From Bacteroidota bacterium (GTDB lineage Bacteria; Bacteroidota; Bacteroidia; Bacteroidales; ML635J-15), in contig JAKQEK010000513.1 of assembly GCA_029558535.1 (NCBI GenBank), positions 1-64,000 on the forward strand: a stretch of 64,000 nucleotides of DNA, read 5' to 3'. The position numbers and the translations under genes are program-made. Under the pieces are notes generated by a model that saw nothing but the letters and a program-made list of their open reading frames with translations, was not told the origin of the DNA and did no database searches. Positions 43,661 through 52,639 of this stretch are shown piece by piece (the first letter of the stretch is position 1; each line of letters opens with the position of its first letter).

Positions 43661-45099
43661 TATTGTTTTTTTTTCCAGCTCCAAAATACGGGTACAAAAC
43701 TAAATAAGCCAAGTATATAAATTTTAAATCCTTTATAGGTTGATAAAGAAAACAATTTTCTCAATAAAAAACGATAATTAAAATAAAAACAGTAATATGT
43801 TTTGTAATAATATTTTTTTAACTCCTTTTCTGTTAGTGTTTCATGTTTAGAAACCATGTAGTTTCCATCATATTTTGACCAGTCTTTAGTAAGAATGAGA
43901 TTTTCTTTTAAATTATCTCTAAACAATTGAGAACCTGGTAAAGGGGTTGTGATTGTAACTTGTAATAAATCAGGTTGTAGTTTTTGCAACATTTTAATAT
44001 TATGATTAATTGTACTTTTTGTGTCTGAAGGATTTCCAATCATAATTGCAACTCTCACAACAATATTAGACTTTTTAGTCCAAATAATAGCATCAATGTT
44101 GTTTTTTGTATTAGTTCTTTTGTTTATTGAAGTAAGCACCTCATCATTGAAACTCTCTATTCCATACAGTACTTGTATACAACCAGCCTGTTTCATTTTT
44201 GATAATAAGTCAGGAGTTACACAATCTGCTCTTGAAGAACAAGTCCAAGTAATATTTATATTTTGTGTAATTATTTTATGGCAGAACTCATTAATTAGTT
44301 TTTTATTTGAAGTAAACGTGTCATCGTAGAACAAGAAATGCTGGATGTTAAAGTTGTTTTTCAAATATAATATTTCATTTAATAAGTACTCCGGAGTTTT
44401 AAATGAAACGCCAGGTGCAAAACATTTGCTACAAAATGTACAATTTCCAATGCAACCTCTTGAGGCGAGAATTAATGACGAAGGCACAACTTTTTTTAAT
44501 CCAACAAATTGTCCTATAAATGGCTTTGAGAGCCCCATAGGAACAAGGTCATAAGCAGGTATTGGTAAATCATCAAGCTTTTTAATTCTTGGAGCATTTT
44601 GATTGTGTATTATCTCTTTATTTCTTGTGTAGGATATCCCTTTTATTTCTTCAAGGGGTTTGTTTTGTAATATAGCCAATAACTGTGTTTCCCCTTCACC
44701 ACGTACCACTATTGAAGCATTAATATCATTTAATGATTCTTCTGGAAGGGCAGATGGATGAGCACCTCCAACTATAATTCTTGTTTCTGATAACTCATGT
44801 ATTAGATTTTCAATTATTTCTTTTGTATCATAATATGTAAGAGTAGTTATTGAGAAGCCAATATTTGGTATTTGGTGATGTTTAAATAATTCCTTAATCC
44901 GAATGATTATTTCTGAATTACTTAAAGCTTCAAGCGTTCCATCAATAATATATGGGGTAAATCCATGCTCTCGAATATAGGATGCTAAAGACAAAATACC
45001 TATTGATGGAAATCTTCTTTCGATTTGTTTCCAGATTGCACCATTATTGTTTGTTCCCGGTACTGAAACTAAAAGTATATCTATTTTTGTTTTAGCCAT
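43660..45099 (-). CDS. B12-binding-domain radical SAM protein, tandem copy 1
   Basis: 479 residues. B12-binding-like domain with VGGAHPSALPEE and VRGEGET, then CIGNCTFC at C216/C220/C223, YDDTFTSN and GIESFND. Basic C-terminal tail ending in aromatic and lysine-rich residues (FYFNYRF, WSWKKK), possibly membrane-facing. Together with the coupled second copy it may form a heterodimer or do successive steps on one substrate. Upstream, a 123-base spacer separates it from the UbiA-like gene on the same strand. Confidence 0.87.
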   Translation of the reverse strand: MAKTKIDILLVSVPGTNNNGAIWKQIERRFPSIGILSLASYIREHGFTPYIIDGTLEALSNSEIIIRIKELFKHHQIPNIGFSITTLTYYDTKEIIENLIHELSETRIIVGGAHPSALPEESLNDINASIVVRGEGETQLLAILQNKPLEEIKGISYTRNKEIIHNQNAPRIKKLDDLPIPAYDLVPMGLSKPFIGQFVGLKKVVPSSLILASRGCIGNCTFCSKCFAPGVSFKTPEYLLNEILYLKNNFNIQHFLFYDDTFTSNKKLINEFCHKIITQNINITWTCSSRADCVTPDLLSKMKQAGCIQVLYGIESFNDEVLTSINKRTNTKNNIDAIIWTKKSNIVVRVAIMIGNPSDTKSTINHNIKMLQKLQPDLLQVTITTPLPGSQLFRDNLKENLILTKDWSKYDGNYMVSKHETLTEKELKKYYYKTYYCFYFNYRFLLRKLFSLSTYKGFKIYILGLFSFVPVFWSWKKKQ

Positions 45100-45164
45100 T
45101 TAGATGAACTTGAAAATCTAGTTATAAATCCCTAAACTAAAATCAAGGACTTAATATGAAGTTG

Positions 45165-45172
45165 CAAATATA
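45165..45172 (-). promoter_or_regulatory. -7 element of the tandem B12 radical SAM genes
   Basis: Minus-strand TATATTTG, exact TAnnTTTG, 65 bases upstream of the start at 45099. Confidence 0.38.
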
Positions 45173-45222
45173 AGCAATTGTCATATAATATTTCCAGAAG
45201 AAAAATTTATAGTTTATTGAGA

Positions 45223-46080
45223 TCAATTAACTGAAATTACTTTTATGATAATGTAAGAGATTCCACCTACAAAATATACAATGCGGTATAAAAATCTTAT
45301 TACGAAAATATTTGATTTATATCTTTTTATAAACGAAATAAGAATTAGTAAGTGTAAAATAGAAGGAAAGAAAAAGGTTATAAAGGGATTAAAATCAATT
45401 ACTGTAAAAGCAAAAAGAGATGCCCAAAAAAAACTGTTGAATATAACCAGCAAAACTATACTAATATATGAATTCTTATAACCGAATTTTATAGGATTTG
45501 TGTTTGCACCTGATTTTTTATCTGCATCATAATCAATAATTTCGTGCATAATGTGTCCGGAACTAAATGCAATAGAAAAGAATAAAGCTATTAATATTGT
45601 TTCTAATGTGAAGGCCGAAAAAATTATCCAGGCTATTGTAAAGTGTAATATTTGTCCAACAAAGTGAACAAGTGTTCCATATATAGCTTTTTGTTTTAGG
45701 CCGTTTTTTGGGTTAGAATAAAATATCCATAAAACAATTATAGTTAAACATAACAAAATTGCATATTTGTTTAGTATATAACTTAATATTAAAGAAAGAA
45801 GAGAAAAAATCAAAGAAACAATGTAAAAGACTTTTGGACTTAGATTCTTGAGGTTTTTTAATCTTAAATTATTTATATCTTGTGATTTGCCTGCTGCTGC
45901 ATTAAAGCTGTAAACAGATAAAACTATAAATATGCTTAAAATTGACAAGCCTGTGAATTTTAGCAAAGTAGAGTAGTTGAATTCATCAATAGCAAAAAAA
46001 CTTCCAATAATAAAAAACCCACTCATCATAATTACTTCTGAAAGTCTTAAAGCTTGCCAATATTTTTTGAAGTTTATCAA
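45223..46080 (-). CDS. UbiA-family prenyltransferase-like membrane protein
   Basis: 285 residues with about eight hydrophobic helices. The second aspartate-rich motif is clear, DYDADKKSGANT near residue 190, and the first is a variant, NAAAGKSQDINN near 60 where NDxxDxxxD is expected. UbiA enzymes transfer a prenyl or other lipid group from a diphosphate or phosphoribosyl diphosphate to an acceptor inside the membrane. The weak first motif may mean a different donor or altered metal binding. It has its own promoter candidates and lies next to radical SAM genes, so a lipid product could be common to them. Confidence 0.78.
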   Translation of the reverse strand: MINFKKYWQALRLSEVIMMSGFFIIGSFFAIDEFNYSTLLKFTGLSILSIFIVLSVYSFNAAAGKSQDINNLRLKNLKNLSPKVFYIVSLIFSLLSLILSYILNKYAILLCLTIIVLWIFYSNPKNGLKQKAIYGTLVHFVGQILHFTIAWIIFSAFTLETILIALFFSIAFSSGHIMHEIIDYDADKKSGANTNPIKFGYKNSYISIVLLVIFNSFFWASLFAFTVIDFNPFITFFFPSILHLLILISFIKRYKSNIFVIRFLYRIVYFVGGISYIIIKVISVN

Positions 46081-46097
46081 AATTGAATTTTCTTAAG

Positions 46098-46124
46098 CAA
46101 ATTTAATTCATCAAAACAAATATA
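46098..46124 (-). promoter_or_regulatory. Two -7 elements for the UbiA-like gene
   Basis: Minus-strand TAAATTTG (46098-46105) and TATATTTG (46117-46124), both exact TAnnTTTG, 17 and 36 bases upstream of the start at 46080. Confidence 0.42.
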
Positions 46125-46326
46125 TGTATTTTATTAATATGGTATTGTGTTTTATATAACGGAGTTCGAATTTAATTCTATAAATGGACGTATTAATGTT
46201 GATAATATATTTCTAGATTTTTAAGATATAAATTTAATGGCGATTTGGACAAATTTGAATGAACTGTGAATTATTGTTAATATTATTCTTATAGTTTATA
46301 TCTTAGCACATAAAATATTAATAAAG

Positions 46327-47655
46327 ATGAATATTAGAAGGAATATCAGGAATTATCTAAAAGGAATAAGAAGTGGACAAGAAAATTTTCCTGTATGTGT
46401 TGCACCAAGTACTGCAATGCATTTTTCGTTTAATGGGAAAGTTTATCCTTGTCATAATAATAATAATTTAGCTTATGGAGATTTAAGTAAAGATTCTATA
46501 ATTGATATTTGGGGCAGTATCAATCGTAACAAGATGGAAAGAAATGTAAAAAGACTAAATTTAAAAAAAGTTGGTTGCTTGCAATGTTTACATGACATAA
46601 ATCATTATAGTTACAATAGTGTAAGTGCACTTAGGTACGAACCATATAAAAAATATTTAAATAATGAATATCCTTCTGTTTTGGGATTCAGATTTTCTGA
46701 TAAGTGCAATATACAATGTAGAATGTGTTTTAGCAATCAAAACATGAGAAAAGATGTTAATAATAAAAAATTTGTATATGATGATATTTTTTTTCAGCAA
46801 CTTAAATTATTTGTTCCACATGTTAAATATGCATATTTTTTAGGAGGTGAACCATTTTTCGAACCTGCGAATTATAAAGTACTTTCATTATTTAAAGCAC
46901 TTAATCCAAATTGTAAAATTTCGATACAAACGAACGGAACGATATTTACTCCTGAAATTAAAAACCTTCTTAACAATGGGAAATATGATATTAATGTTTC
47001 TATTGATAGTCTCAATTCAGATTTATTTTCTTCGATAAGAAAAGGGGCAAAACTAGAAAATGTGCTGACCAATATTAAAGAGTTTATAAATATTTGCAGA
47101 AAACAAAAAACAGAGTTCAGCTCATGCTATACACCTATGATTGATAATTGTTTAGAATTGCCATCAATAATTGATTATTTTAGTAAAGAATTAAAAGGTA
47201 GAATCTGGATTAATAAATATTACTTCCCTTCGAAATACGCTTTATGGACATTGTCACCCAAGAAGATAGATGAGATTTACAAAAAACTTTCTGTCTACAA
47301 CCCAGAAATAAATGATGAAATATCATATTATAATGCTTTACAATTCAAGGATTTTTTAAAATTATTAATTGAATACAAAATCGAATCTGAAGAAAGAGTT
47401 TGTGCAAAGATAGATTTTAAGGAAGAAATAGTCAAACAAATAAAACTTATAAAAAAGGTGATACGGACTTTTAAAGGAGATAATTATAATGAATTGTTAG
47501 ATAAACTAGAAATATTTAGAGAAGCTCCGGATAAGAAATCATTCTATTTTTTGAAGAAACTACTTGAGGTTTTTTCCGGGGATAAGTTGGTGGAAATTAT
47601 TTCAATAATGGATAAATCATTGATATTGAATGACATTGAGTTTATAGAATGTTAA
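46327..47655 (+). CDS. Radical SAM protein with N-terminal SPASM/twitch-like domain
   Basis: 442 residues. Front module cysteines C24, C42, C84 and C87; like the 30692 protein it has a single cysteine (YPCHN) where others have CC. Radical SAM motif CNIQCRMC at C127/C131/C134, followed by LGGEPF. The helical tail is rich in lysine and isoleucine. The gene stands alone with 246 bases upstream and 140 downstream, unlike the paired copies. It is the most diverged of the five paralogs by these motifs. Reaction unknown. Confidence 0.87.
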   Translation: MNIRRNIRNYLKGIRSGQENFPVCVAPSTAMHFSFNGKVYPCHNNNNLAYGDLSKDSIIDIWGSINRNKMERNVKRLNLKKVGCLQCLHDINHYSYNSVSALRYEPYKKYLNNEYPSVLGFRFSDKCNIQCRMCFSNQNMRKDVNNKKFVYDDIFFQQLKLFVPHVKYAYFLGGEPFFEPANYKVLSLFKALNPNCKISIQTNGTIFTPEIKNLLNNGKYDINVSIDSLNSDLFSSIRKGAKLENVLTNIKEFINICRKQKTEFSSCYTPMIDNCLELPSIIDYFSKELKGRIWINKYYFPSKYALWTLSPKKIDEIYKKLSVYNPEINDEISYYNALQFKDFLKLLIEYKIESEERVCAKIDFKEEIVKQIKLIKKVIRTFKGDNYNELLDKLEIFREAPDKKSFYFLKKLLEVFSGDKLVEIISIMDKSLILNDIEFIEC

Positions 47656-47668
47656 TTGATTAGCTATC

Positions 47669-47684
47669 TTTTCCTATAGGAAAA
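47669..47684. terminator. Short perfect palindrome between convergent genes (weak terminator candidate)
   Basis: A 16-base perfect palindrome (TTTTCC, TATA, GGAAAA) 14 bases after the stop at 47655. It could form a six-pair stem but has few G:C pairs and no clear T tract after it. Confidence 0.25.
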
Positions 47685-47795
47685 TCAGGGGATAATTAAT
47701 TAATAGTATGTATAATCAGATATCTTAACATTATTTTACCATCGTCACGAGTCATACTCATTTTTTTTCTTCTTATATTTTGTTATTTAATCGCT

Positions 47796-49559
47796 TTATA
47801 GATTAGTTATGTAATTTAACCAAATGAATAGATCTTTCCATATATAGTTTTTAGGATGATTATTTTCAATAAAATGTTTATTTATATTTTCAAATTTAAA
47901 TATATCTTCGAAATGCATGAAATTTTTAGAATTGTAAAATATCTCGAATTCAGAATAATCGACAGTTATATTATTTATTGTGTGTTTTCCTGTGGAGAAT
48001 TTTGGTAAAATTAAATTATTATGATCACCTAAATGAGAGTTACTTGGGATTTTACTAAGTTCTGGTAAATGATTTTTAAAAATATAATAAGTAAGACTGT
48101 TTTCTTCGCTACTTAGCATGTTAGGGCTAATTTTCCAGATGATTTTTAACAATTTAGTATCTGTGAATGGCGTAAATAAGTTTTGTGTTACATAGCATGG
48201 CATAAGCATACTACTTCTAGCCCCTTCACAATGTCGAGAAAAAAAACTTCGGAAAATTAACTGATTGAGAAAATATACTTCTGAATACGGTATATTGATA
48301 AAATCAAAAGATTTTAAAATTTCTTGTTTAAGATTATTTAATGAAATACCTTCAAATAATGATTCATTTATAAACTCTTTTAGATAATCTAATGCAAAAT
48401 TTAATTTTTGTTTAAAGTCAAATTCCTGAGGTATTGGGCATAAGAAATCAGAATAATAGTTATAGATTTTTTCATCATTTGTTATTAAAGATCTAACAAT
48501 TTCAGAAATATTATTTGGAAATGAGGCTTTCATACGGAGTGATTCTGAACCTAGATATCCAGAAACCAGTATATCACGATAGTGCAACAGTTTTTTAAAA
48601 TATTGTTCATTTAGAAACTCAATAGCATATAAATTGTTGTATTGGACTTGATGCTTTAGGTTGTAATGATTTACTAATAATTTCGAAATAAGAATATCTT
48701 GGTTTTCATCATTGTTTACGTAAGTACTTGCAAAAGTAACAAAATTTCGGTTTTGACGTTCTTCGAAATCCATTGCTCCCAAAATCATACGGGTGTCTGC
48801 TCCACCGGTTAAAGTAATGTCTATTTCAGGATACCATTTTAATCCAAGATTCAGTTGCTCTTTGAATGTATTATAATACTCTGATGCTAGATACTCAATT
48901 TTTTTTCTACTTGTCGATAATTTTAATGGTTTAAAAATCCTTTTAATATTTAACCCTTTGTTATTGATTGTGATTAACGATCCAGGTGGCATCATTTTAA
49001 TTTGGTTAAAGAAAGTTTTATTATTCTGAGGAGCTCCAAACAATAAATATTCGATAATCGCATTTGTATCAATATTGTATTTTTGATTATTGTCAAATTT
49101 TAATATAGATTCGTAGTCGTTGCTGAAAACAATTGTACTGTCGTCTTGAAAATAAAATAGTGGATGAAAACCAAACTCATCATTATATATTTTTACTTCA
49201 TTTTTAACAAGTGAATGGACAAACACGTTAAATTTACCATTAAAATCAAGAATTGCATTATCCCCTTTTTTTTCATAATCGTTTAAAACGTACTGAATTT
49301 TTTGCTGTTCAGGACTTAATTCACATTTTTGGGGATAGATTTGAGGAAATAAAATTCCGGAATACCAAATTACATAATTTTTCGATTTAAATAAATCTTC
49401 GTTTATGTCTTTTGACGATGTGACTAATGTTAGGTTGTCGTTTTTGAAAGTCTTAATATTCGAATTAAAAGAATATGCCATGAAGTGATTCAAAGCTATA
49501 CTAATTCTATCATCTACCGGCAGCTTATTTTTGTGATAAAACCCTAAAATTTTATGCAT
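47796..49559 (-). CDS. Asparagine-synthetase-like protein lacking the glutaminase cysteine
   Basis: 587 residues with the two-domain AsnB layout. The N-terminus reads MHKILGF: no Cys2, so no glutamine hydrolysis by the usual mechanism. The N-terminal domain is otherwise recognisable (FNGKFNVFV, NDEFGFHPLFY). The PP-loop is LTGGADTR instead of SGGxDS, which keeps glycines and the aspartate. Such proteins (beta-lactam synthetase and lasso-cyclase relatives) adenylate a carboxylate and use an amine other than glutamine-derived ammonia. Located four to six bases from the Wzt gene at the end of the export operon. Possibly forms an amide on the exported glycan. Confidence 0.85.
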   Translation of the reverse strand: MHKILGFYHKNKLPVDDRISIALNHFMAYSFNSNIKTFKNDNLTLVTSSKDINEDLFKSKNYVIWYSGILFPQIYPQKCELSPEQQKIQYVLNDYEKKGDNAILDFNGKFNVFVHSLVKNEVKIYNDEFGFHPLFYFQDDSTIVFSNDYESILKFDNNQKYNIDTNAIIEYLLFGAPQNNKTFFNQIKMMPPGSLITINNKGLNIKRIFKPLKLSTSRKKIEYLASEYYNTFKEQLNLGLKWYPEIDITLTGGADTRMILGAMDFEERQNRNFVTFASTYVNNDENQDILISKLLVNHYNLKHQVQYNNLYAIEFLNEQYFKKLLHYRDILVSGYLGSESLRMKASFPNNISEIVRSLITNDEKIYNYYSDFLCPIPQEFDFKQKLNFALDYLKEFINESLFEGISLNNLKQEILKSFDFINIPYSEVYFLNQLIFRSFFSRHCEGARSSMLMPCYVTQNLFTPFTDTKLLKIIWKISPNMLSSEENSLTYYIFKNHLPELSKIPSNSHLGDHNNLILPKFSTGKHTINNITVDYSEFEIFYNSKNFMHFEDIFKFENINKHFIENNHPKNYIWKDLFIWLNYITNL

Positions 49560-49564
49560 AATAT

Positions 49565-50791
49565 TTATAAATACTTAATATCTACTTTCAGAGGTAAATT
49601 AATGTATCCCGACAAATTTTTAATTTCTTTAAAGGGTGAGAAAAATTCGGCATTAATTAAATTCTGATAACCAACTTCTATTGTATTATTGACATTTATG
49701 ACCAAAATGTCAATAATATATTCAGCTTCATTAAACGTATTTGAAGTTATAATTATTTGCAATTTTCTATATGCTATTGAATCTGAACTTTCAATGTCTA
49801 TGGGATATGAAACCAATACATTGTCAAATTTATTTTTTATAAGAACTACTAACTTCACATTTTGAATGGATTTGTATTGAAAATTAATGTCCAATGTAAT
49901 GTCTTCATTACAAGATAATTCCTTAACAATACTTTTTATATTGTAAAGTTTTACTCTAGTCAAATCAAAAATAAAGTCTTCATTATTGCTAAAAATATTT
50001 TTTTTAAAACGAAGATTTTCTTCATTTAAATCATATTCTGATTCTACTGTCTTTGTATTAAATTGACTTACAAGTTTTTTATATTCTATAAGTACTTTAT
50101 TTGGTATTGAATATGATATTTGAGTACCCTTATTTAGCAGTAAAATCTTATCACAAATTCGCAGTATAGTTATAGGGGTGTGTGTGACGATAAAAATAGT
50201 TGAACCAACATGTTTGAGCTTTTCAATCTCATCAATTGCCCTTTCTTGAAACTCTGCATCCCCAACACTCAAAACTTCATCAAACAAATAAATGTCTGCT
50301 TCTATGTTGATAATTATCGAAAAAGCCAACCTCATGTACATCCCAGAACTGTAATGCTTTACTTCGGAGTTTATAAAGTCAGGAAACCCAAACATTTCGA
50401 TAATTTTGTCTAGTTTGGCAAGAATTTGCTTTTTTGTTAGCCCATACAGTTTTCCCGACAAAAAGATATTCTCATAACCCGATAACTCAGGCTGAAAACC
50501 AATTCCAATTTCCAATATCGAAGCCACTTTTCCAAATATCTCTACACTTCCGCTTGTTGGAGGGGTAACTTCAGCTAATATTTTTAATAATGTGCTTTTA
50601 CCTGCACCGTTTGGTCCGATAATTCCAATAACTTCGCCTTTGTTTATCTCGAGGTTTATATCTTTGAGTGCAAAAAATGATTGGCCGGATTTGTTTTGCT
50701 TAAATTTATCAAAAAAACCAACTCGCGAAGAATCTTTTTTAAAGTATTCTTTGCTTAATCCCTTTATTATTATGGCTTTTTCGTTTTTCAT
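49565..50791 (-). CDS. wzt: ABC transporter ATP-binding protein of a polysaccharide exporter (Wzt-like)
   Basis: 408 residues. ATPase domain (about 1-245) with Walker A GPNGAGKST (59-67), signature YSSGM, and Walker B YLFDEVLSVGD. Residues about 260-408 are a strand-rich extra domain. In Wzt proteins that export O-antigens or capsules a C-terminal domain binds the finished glycan end, so a terminal modification of the polymer is likely. Start overlaps the permease gene by four bases. This is the exporter of the locus; no Wzx flippase or Wzy polymerase was recognised. Confidence 0.92.
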   Translation of the reverse strand: MKNEKAIIIKGLSKEYFKKDSSRVGFFDKFKQNKSGQSFFALKDINLEINKGEVIGIIGPNGAGKSTLLKILAEVTPPTSGSVEIFGKVASILEIGIGFQPELSGYENIFLSGKLYGLTKKQILAKLDKIIEMFGFPDFINSEVKHYSSGMYMRLAFSIIINIEADIYLFDEVLSVGDAEFQERAIDEIEKLKHVGSTIFIVTHTPITILRICDKILLLNKGTQISYSIPNKVLIEYKKLVSQFNTKTVESEYDLNEENLRFKKNIFSNNEDFIFDLTRVKLYNIKSIVKELSCNEDITLDINFQYKSIQNVKLVVLIKNKFDNVLVSYPIDIESSDSIAYRKLQIIITSNTFNEAEYIIDILVINVNNTIEVGYQNLINAEFFSPFKEIKNLSGYINLPLKVDIKYL

Positions 50792-51612
50792 AACAAATCG
50801 GTTATTTGTTTTTCGATACGTTTGTAAACCATAATAGCACTAATAAACATAATTAAAATTATTCCAAAGCCTATAAAATAGCCAGTTTCGGGCAGGTTTG
50901 AGCCAAATAATATTGCTCTGAAATATTCAATCACTCCAGCTACAGGGTTTAAATATAGAATGAATTTGAAATTTTCTGGTACAATTGTTCCTGGATAAAA
51001 TACTGGGGTAACAAAAATAAGGAAGTTCGTAATCTGAATTATTATCTGACTTAAATCGCGGATGTAAAGTGATAAAATGCTTGTCCATAATCCAAGTGCA
51101 AATCCACAAATTATTAAAACTACAACTACTAATGGAATAGCTAACCACGAAATGGATAAGCTTACTCCAAAAATTAGAAAAATGGCAATAAAGACAATAA
51201 AGCCGCTGCCAAAATCAATTAATCCAGGAAGCACCTTAGCAAGAGTTAGGTTTATTCGTGGAAAATATAATTTGTTTATCAGATGTTCGGAATTTGTTAA
51301 GGCTCCACTACTATTCCCAACAAGATATGAGAAAAACTGCCAAACGATAATCCCTGGCATTGCAAAAACAGGATATGGTATGTTGCCTGTATCAATTTTA
51401 ATTGCAATCCCAAAAATTAACCAATAAACTGCAAGACCGATAAGGGTTTGTATTACACTAAGAAAAATACCGGTAATATTTCTTGCATATTTATTTTTTA
51501 TTTCTCCCACAGCAAGGGAGTGTGAGAAAAAACGATAATCCCATATCAGTCGAAGGTAATTTCCCAGACTTATATTGCTTTTTGGTAAGATTGTTTTTTT
51601 TTCAACACTCAT
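50788..51612 (-). CDS. wzm: ABC-2 type polysaccharide export permease (Wzm-like)
   Basis: 274 residues, about six hydrophobic helices (starting near residue 45), typical of ABC-2 permeases such as Wzm/KpsM. The cytoplasmic N-terminus precedes a KYARNITGI stretch, a usual coupling segment. It partners the overlapping Wzt gene to move a lipid-linked glycan across the inner membrane. Overlaps the epimerase gene upstream by four bases. Confidence 0.92.
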   Translation of the reverse strand: MSVEKKTILPKSNISLGNYLRLIWDYRFFSHSLAVGEIKNKYARNITGIFLSVIQTLIGLAVYWLIFGIAIKIDTGNIPYPVFAMPGIIVWQFFSYLVGNSSGALTNSEHLINKLYFPRINLTLAKVLPGLIDFGSGFIVFIAIFLIFGVSLSISWLAIPLVVVVLIICGFALGLWTSILSLYIRDLSQIIIQITNFLIFVTPVFYPGTIVPENFKFILYLNPVAGVIEYFRAILFGSNLPETGYFIGFGIILIMFISAIMVYKRIEKQITDLL

Positions 51613-52562
51613 TTCAACCCATTTTTATACCATTCCAAATAGTTTTTTATTCCTTGACGGATGTCAGTCTTTGGATCAAATCCTAGTATTTTTTTTGCTT
51701 TATCATTGTCTGCCCATGTTATTTCTGATTCTCCCTTTATTGAATCAACAAATTCGATATTCACTTTTTTACCGGTTTCTTGTTCAATGTAAGTAATAAT
51801 ATCAGTCAGTTTTATCGGGTTTCCATTTCCAATATTAAATATTTCGAATTTTGATTCTTTGTAATCAACGGCTTTCATTATTCCGCCAATTATATCATCA
51901 ACATATGTATAATCACGTGAAGTACTACCGTCTCCAAAAATCTTTAGCTTTTCATTCTTAAAAATGCTCCCTGCAATCTTATTCATTACTAAATCGGGAC
52001 GTAAACGTGGTCCATAGACTGAGAAAAAACGAAGTGAAATAAAATTAATATCATTTTTTTTAGAAAATTCATAGCCTGCTTTTTCGGAAAACAACTTAGT
52101 TTGAGCATATGGACTGATCGGATTCAGATTGGTATAATCTTCTCTAAATGGAGCAGGAGTGTTACCGTATATGCTTGATGATGATGCAAATATGAATTGC
52201 TTTATGCCCATTCCTACAGCTAAGTCAAGTATTATTTTTGTTCCAACTACATTACTTTCTTCATAGCCCACAGGATACTCCAACGAATACCTAACTCCGG
52301 CTTTTGCAGCTAAATGAATAATTGTATCGTACTTTCCACTAAGTTTTTTTGAAATTTTAGCTGTGTTTTTAATATCTTCCTCAATTAAACTGTATGAAGG
52401 ATGGGAGATGGCCTGAAGTATGTTTCTACGCTTTATTTCCGGCGAATAATAATCATCGAAATTATCAATACATACAACTTCGTGATTGTTTCTTAAAAGA
52501 AAATCACATAGATTGCTTCCAATAAATCCTGCTCCTCCGGTAACTATTATTCTTTTACTCAC
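51609..52562 (-). CDS. NAD-dependent sugar epimerase, UDP-glucuronate 4-epimerase-like
   Basis: 317 residues. Rossmann motif GGAGFIGS, then DNFDDYYSPEIK, AAKAGVRYSLE and SSSSIYG. The catalytic Tyr-Lys pair is in SPYAQTK. The NFDDYY and AGVRYSLE signatures point to UDP-glucuronate 4-epimerase (Gae/LpsL type) rather than GalE. It would make UDP-galacturonate or a related sugar donor. First gene of the export operon; its promoter candidate is in the spacer upstream. Confidence 0.85.
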   Translation of the reverse strand: MSKRIIVTGGAGFIGSNLCDFLLRNNHEVVCIDNFDDYYSPEIKRRNILQAISHPSYSLIEEDIKNTAKISKKLSGKYDTIIHLAAKAGVRYSLEYPVGYEESNVVGTKIILDLAVGMGIKQFIFASSSSIYGNTPAPFREDYTNLNPISPYAQTKLFSEKAGYEFSKKNDINFISLRFFSVYGPRLRPDLVMNKIAGSIFKNEKLKIFGDGSTSRDYTYVDDIIGGIMKAVDYKESKFEIFNIGNGNPIKLTDIITYIEQETGKKVNIEFVDSIKGESEITWADNDKAKKILGFDPKTDIRQGIKNYLEWYKNGLK

Positions 52563-52581
52563 AAAATGTTTCTTAATAAAA

Positions 52582-52589
52582 CAAAATTA
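52582..52589 (-). promoter_or_regulatory. -7 element of the export operon
   Basis: Minus-strand TAATTTTG, exact TAnnTTTG, 19 bases upstream of the start at 52562, in the 77-base divergent spacer. Confidence 0.42.
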
Positions 52590-52639
52590 ATAAAATTATT
52601 GTAATGAGAAGATATTTATTATTCAGAGTAAAAAACTAA

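Noticed and set aside
46081-46326. Small genes in the 246-base spacer before the 46327 gene
   Set aside because: All frames are short and stop quickly; only promoter-like motifs for the minus-strand gene are seen.
47796-49559. Lasso-peptide cyclase
   Set aside because: No precursor peptide, RRE or matching leader peptidase is next to it; the transglutaminase-like lipoprotein at 16688 is far away and carries a signal peptide.
47796-52562. Wzx/Wzy-type export of the glycan
   Set aside because: No flippase or polymerase of that type was recognised; a Wzm/Wzt ABC pair is present instead.
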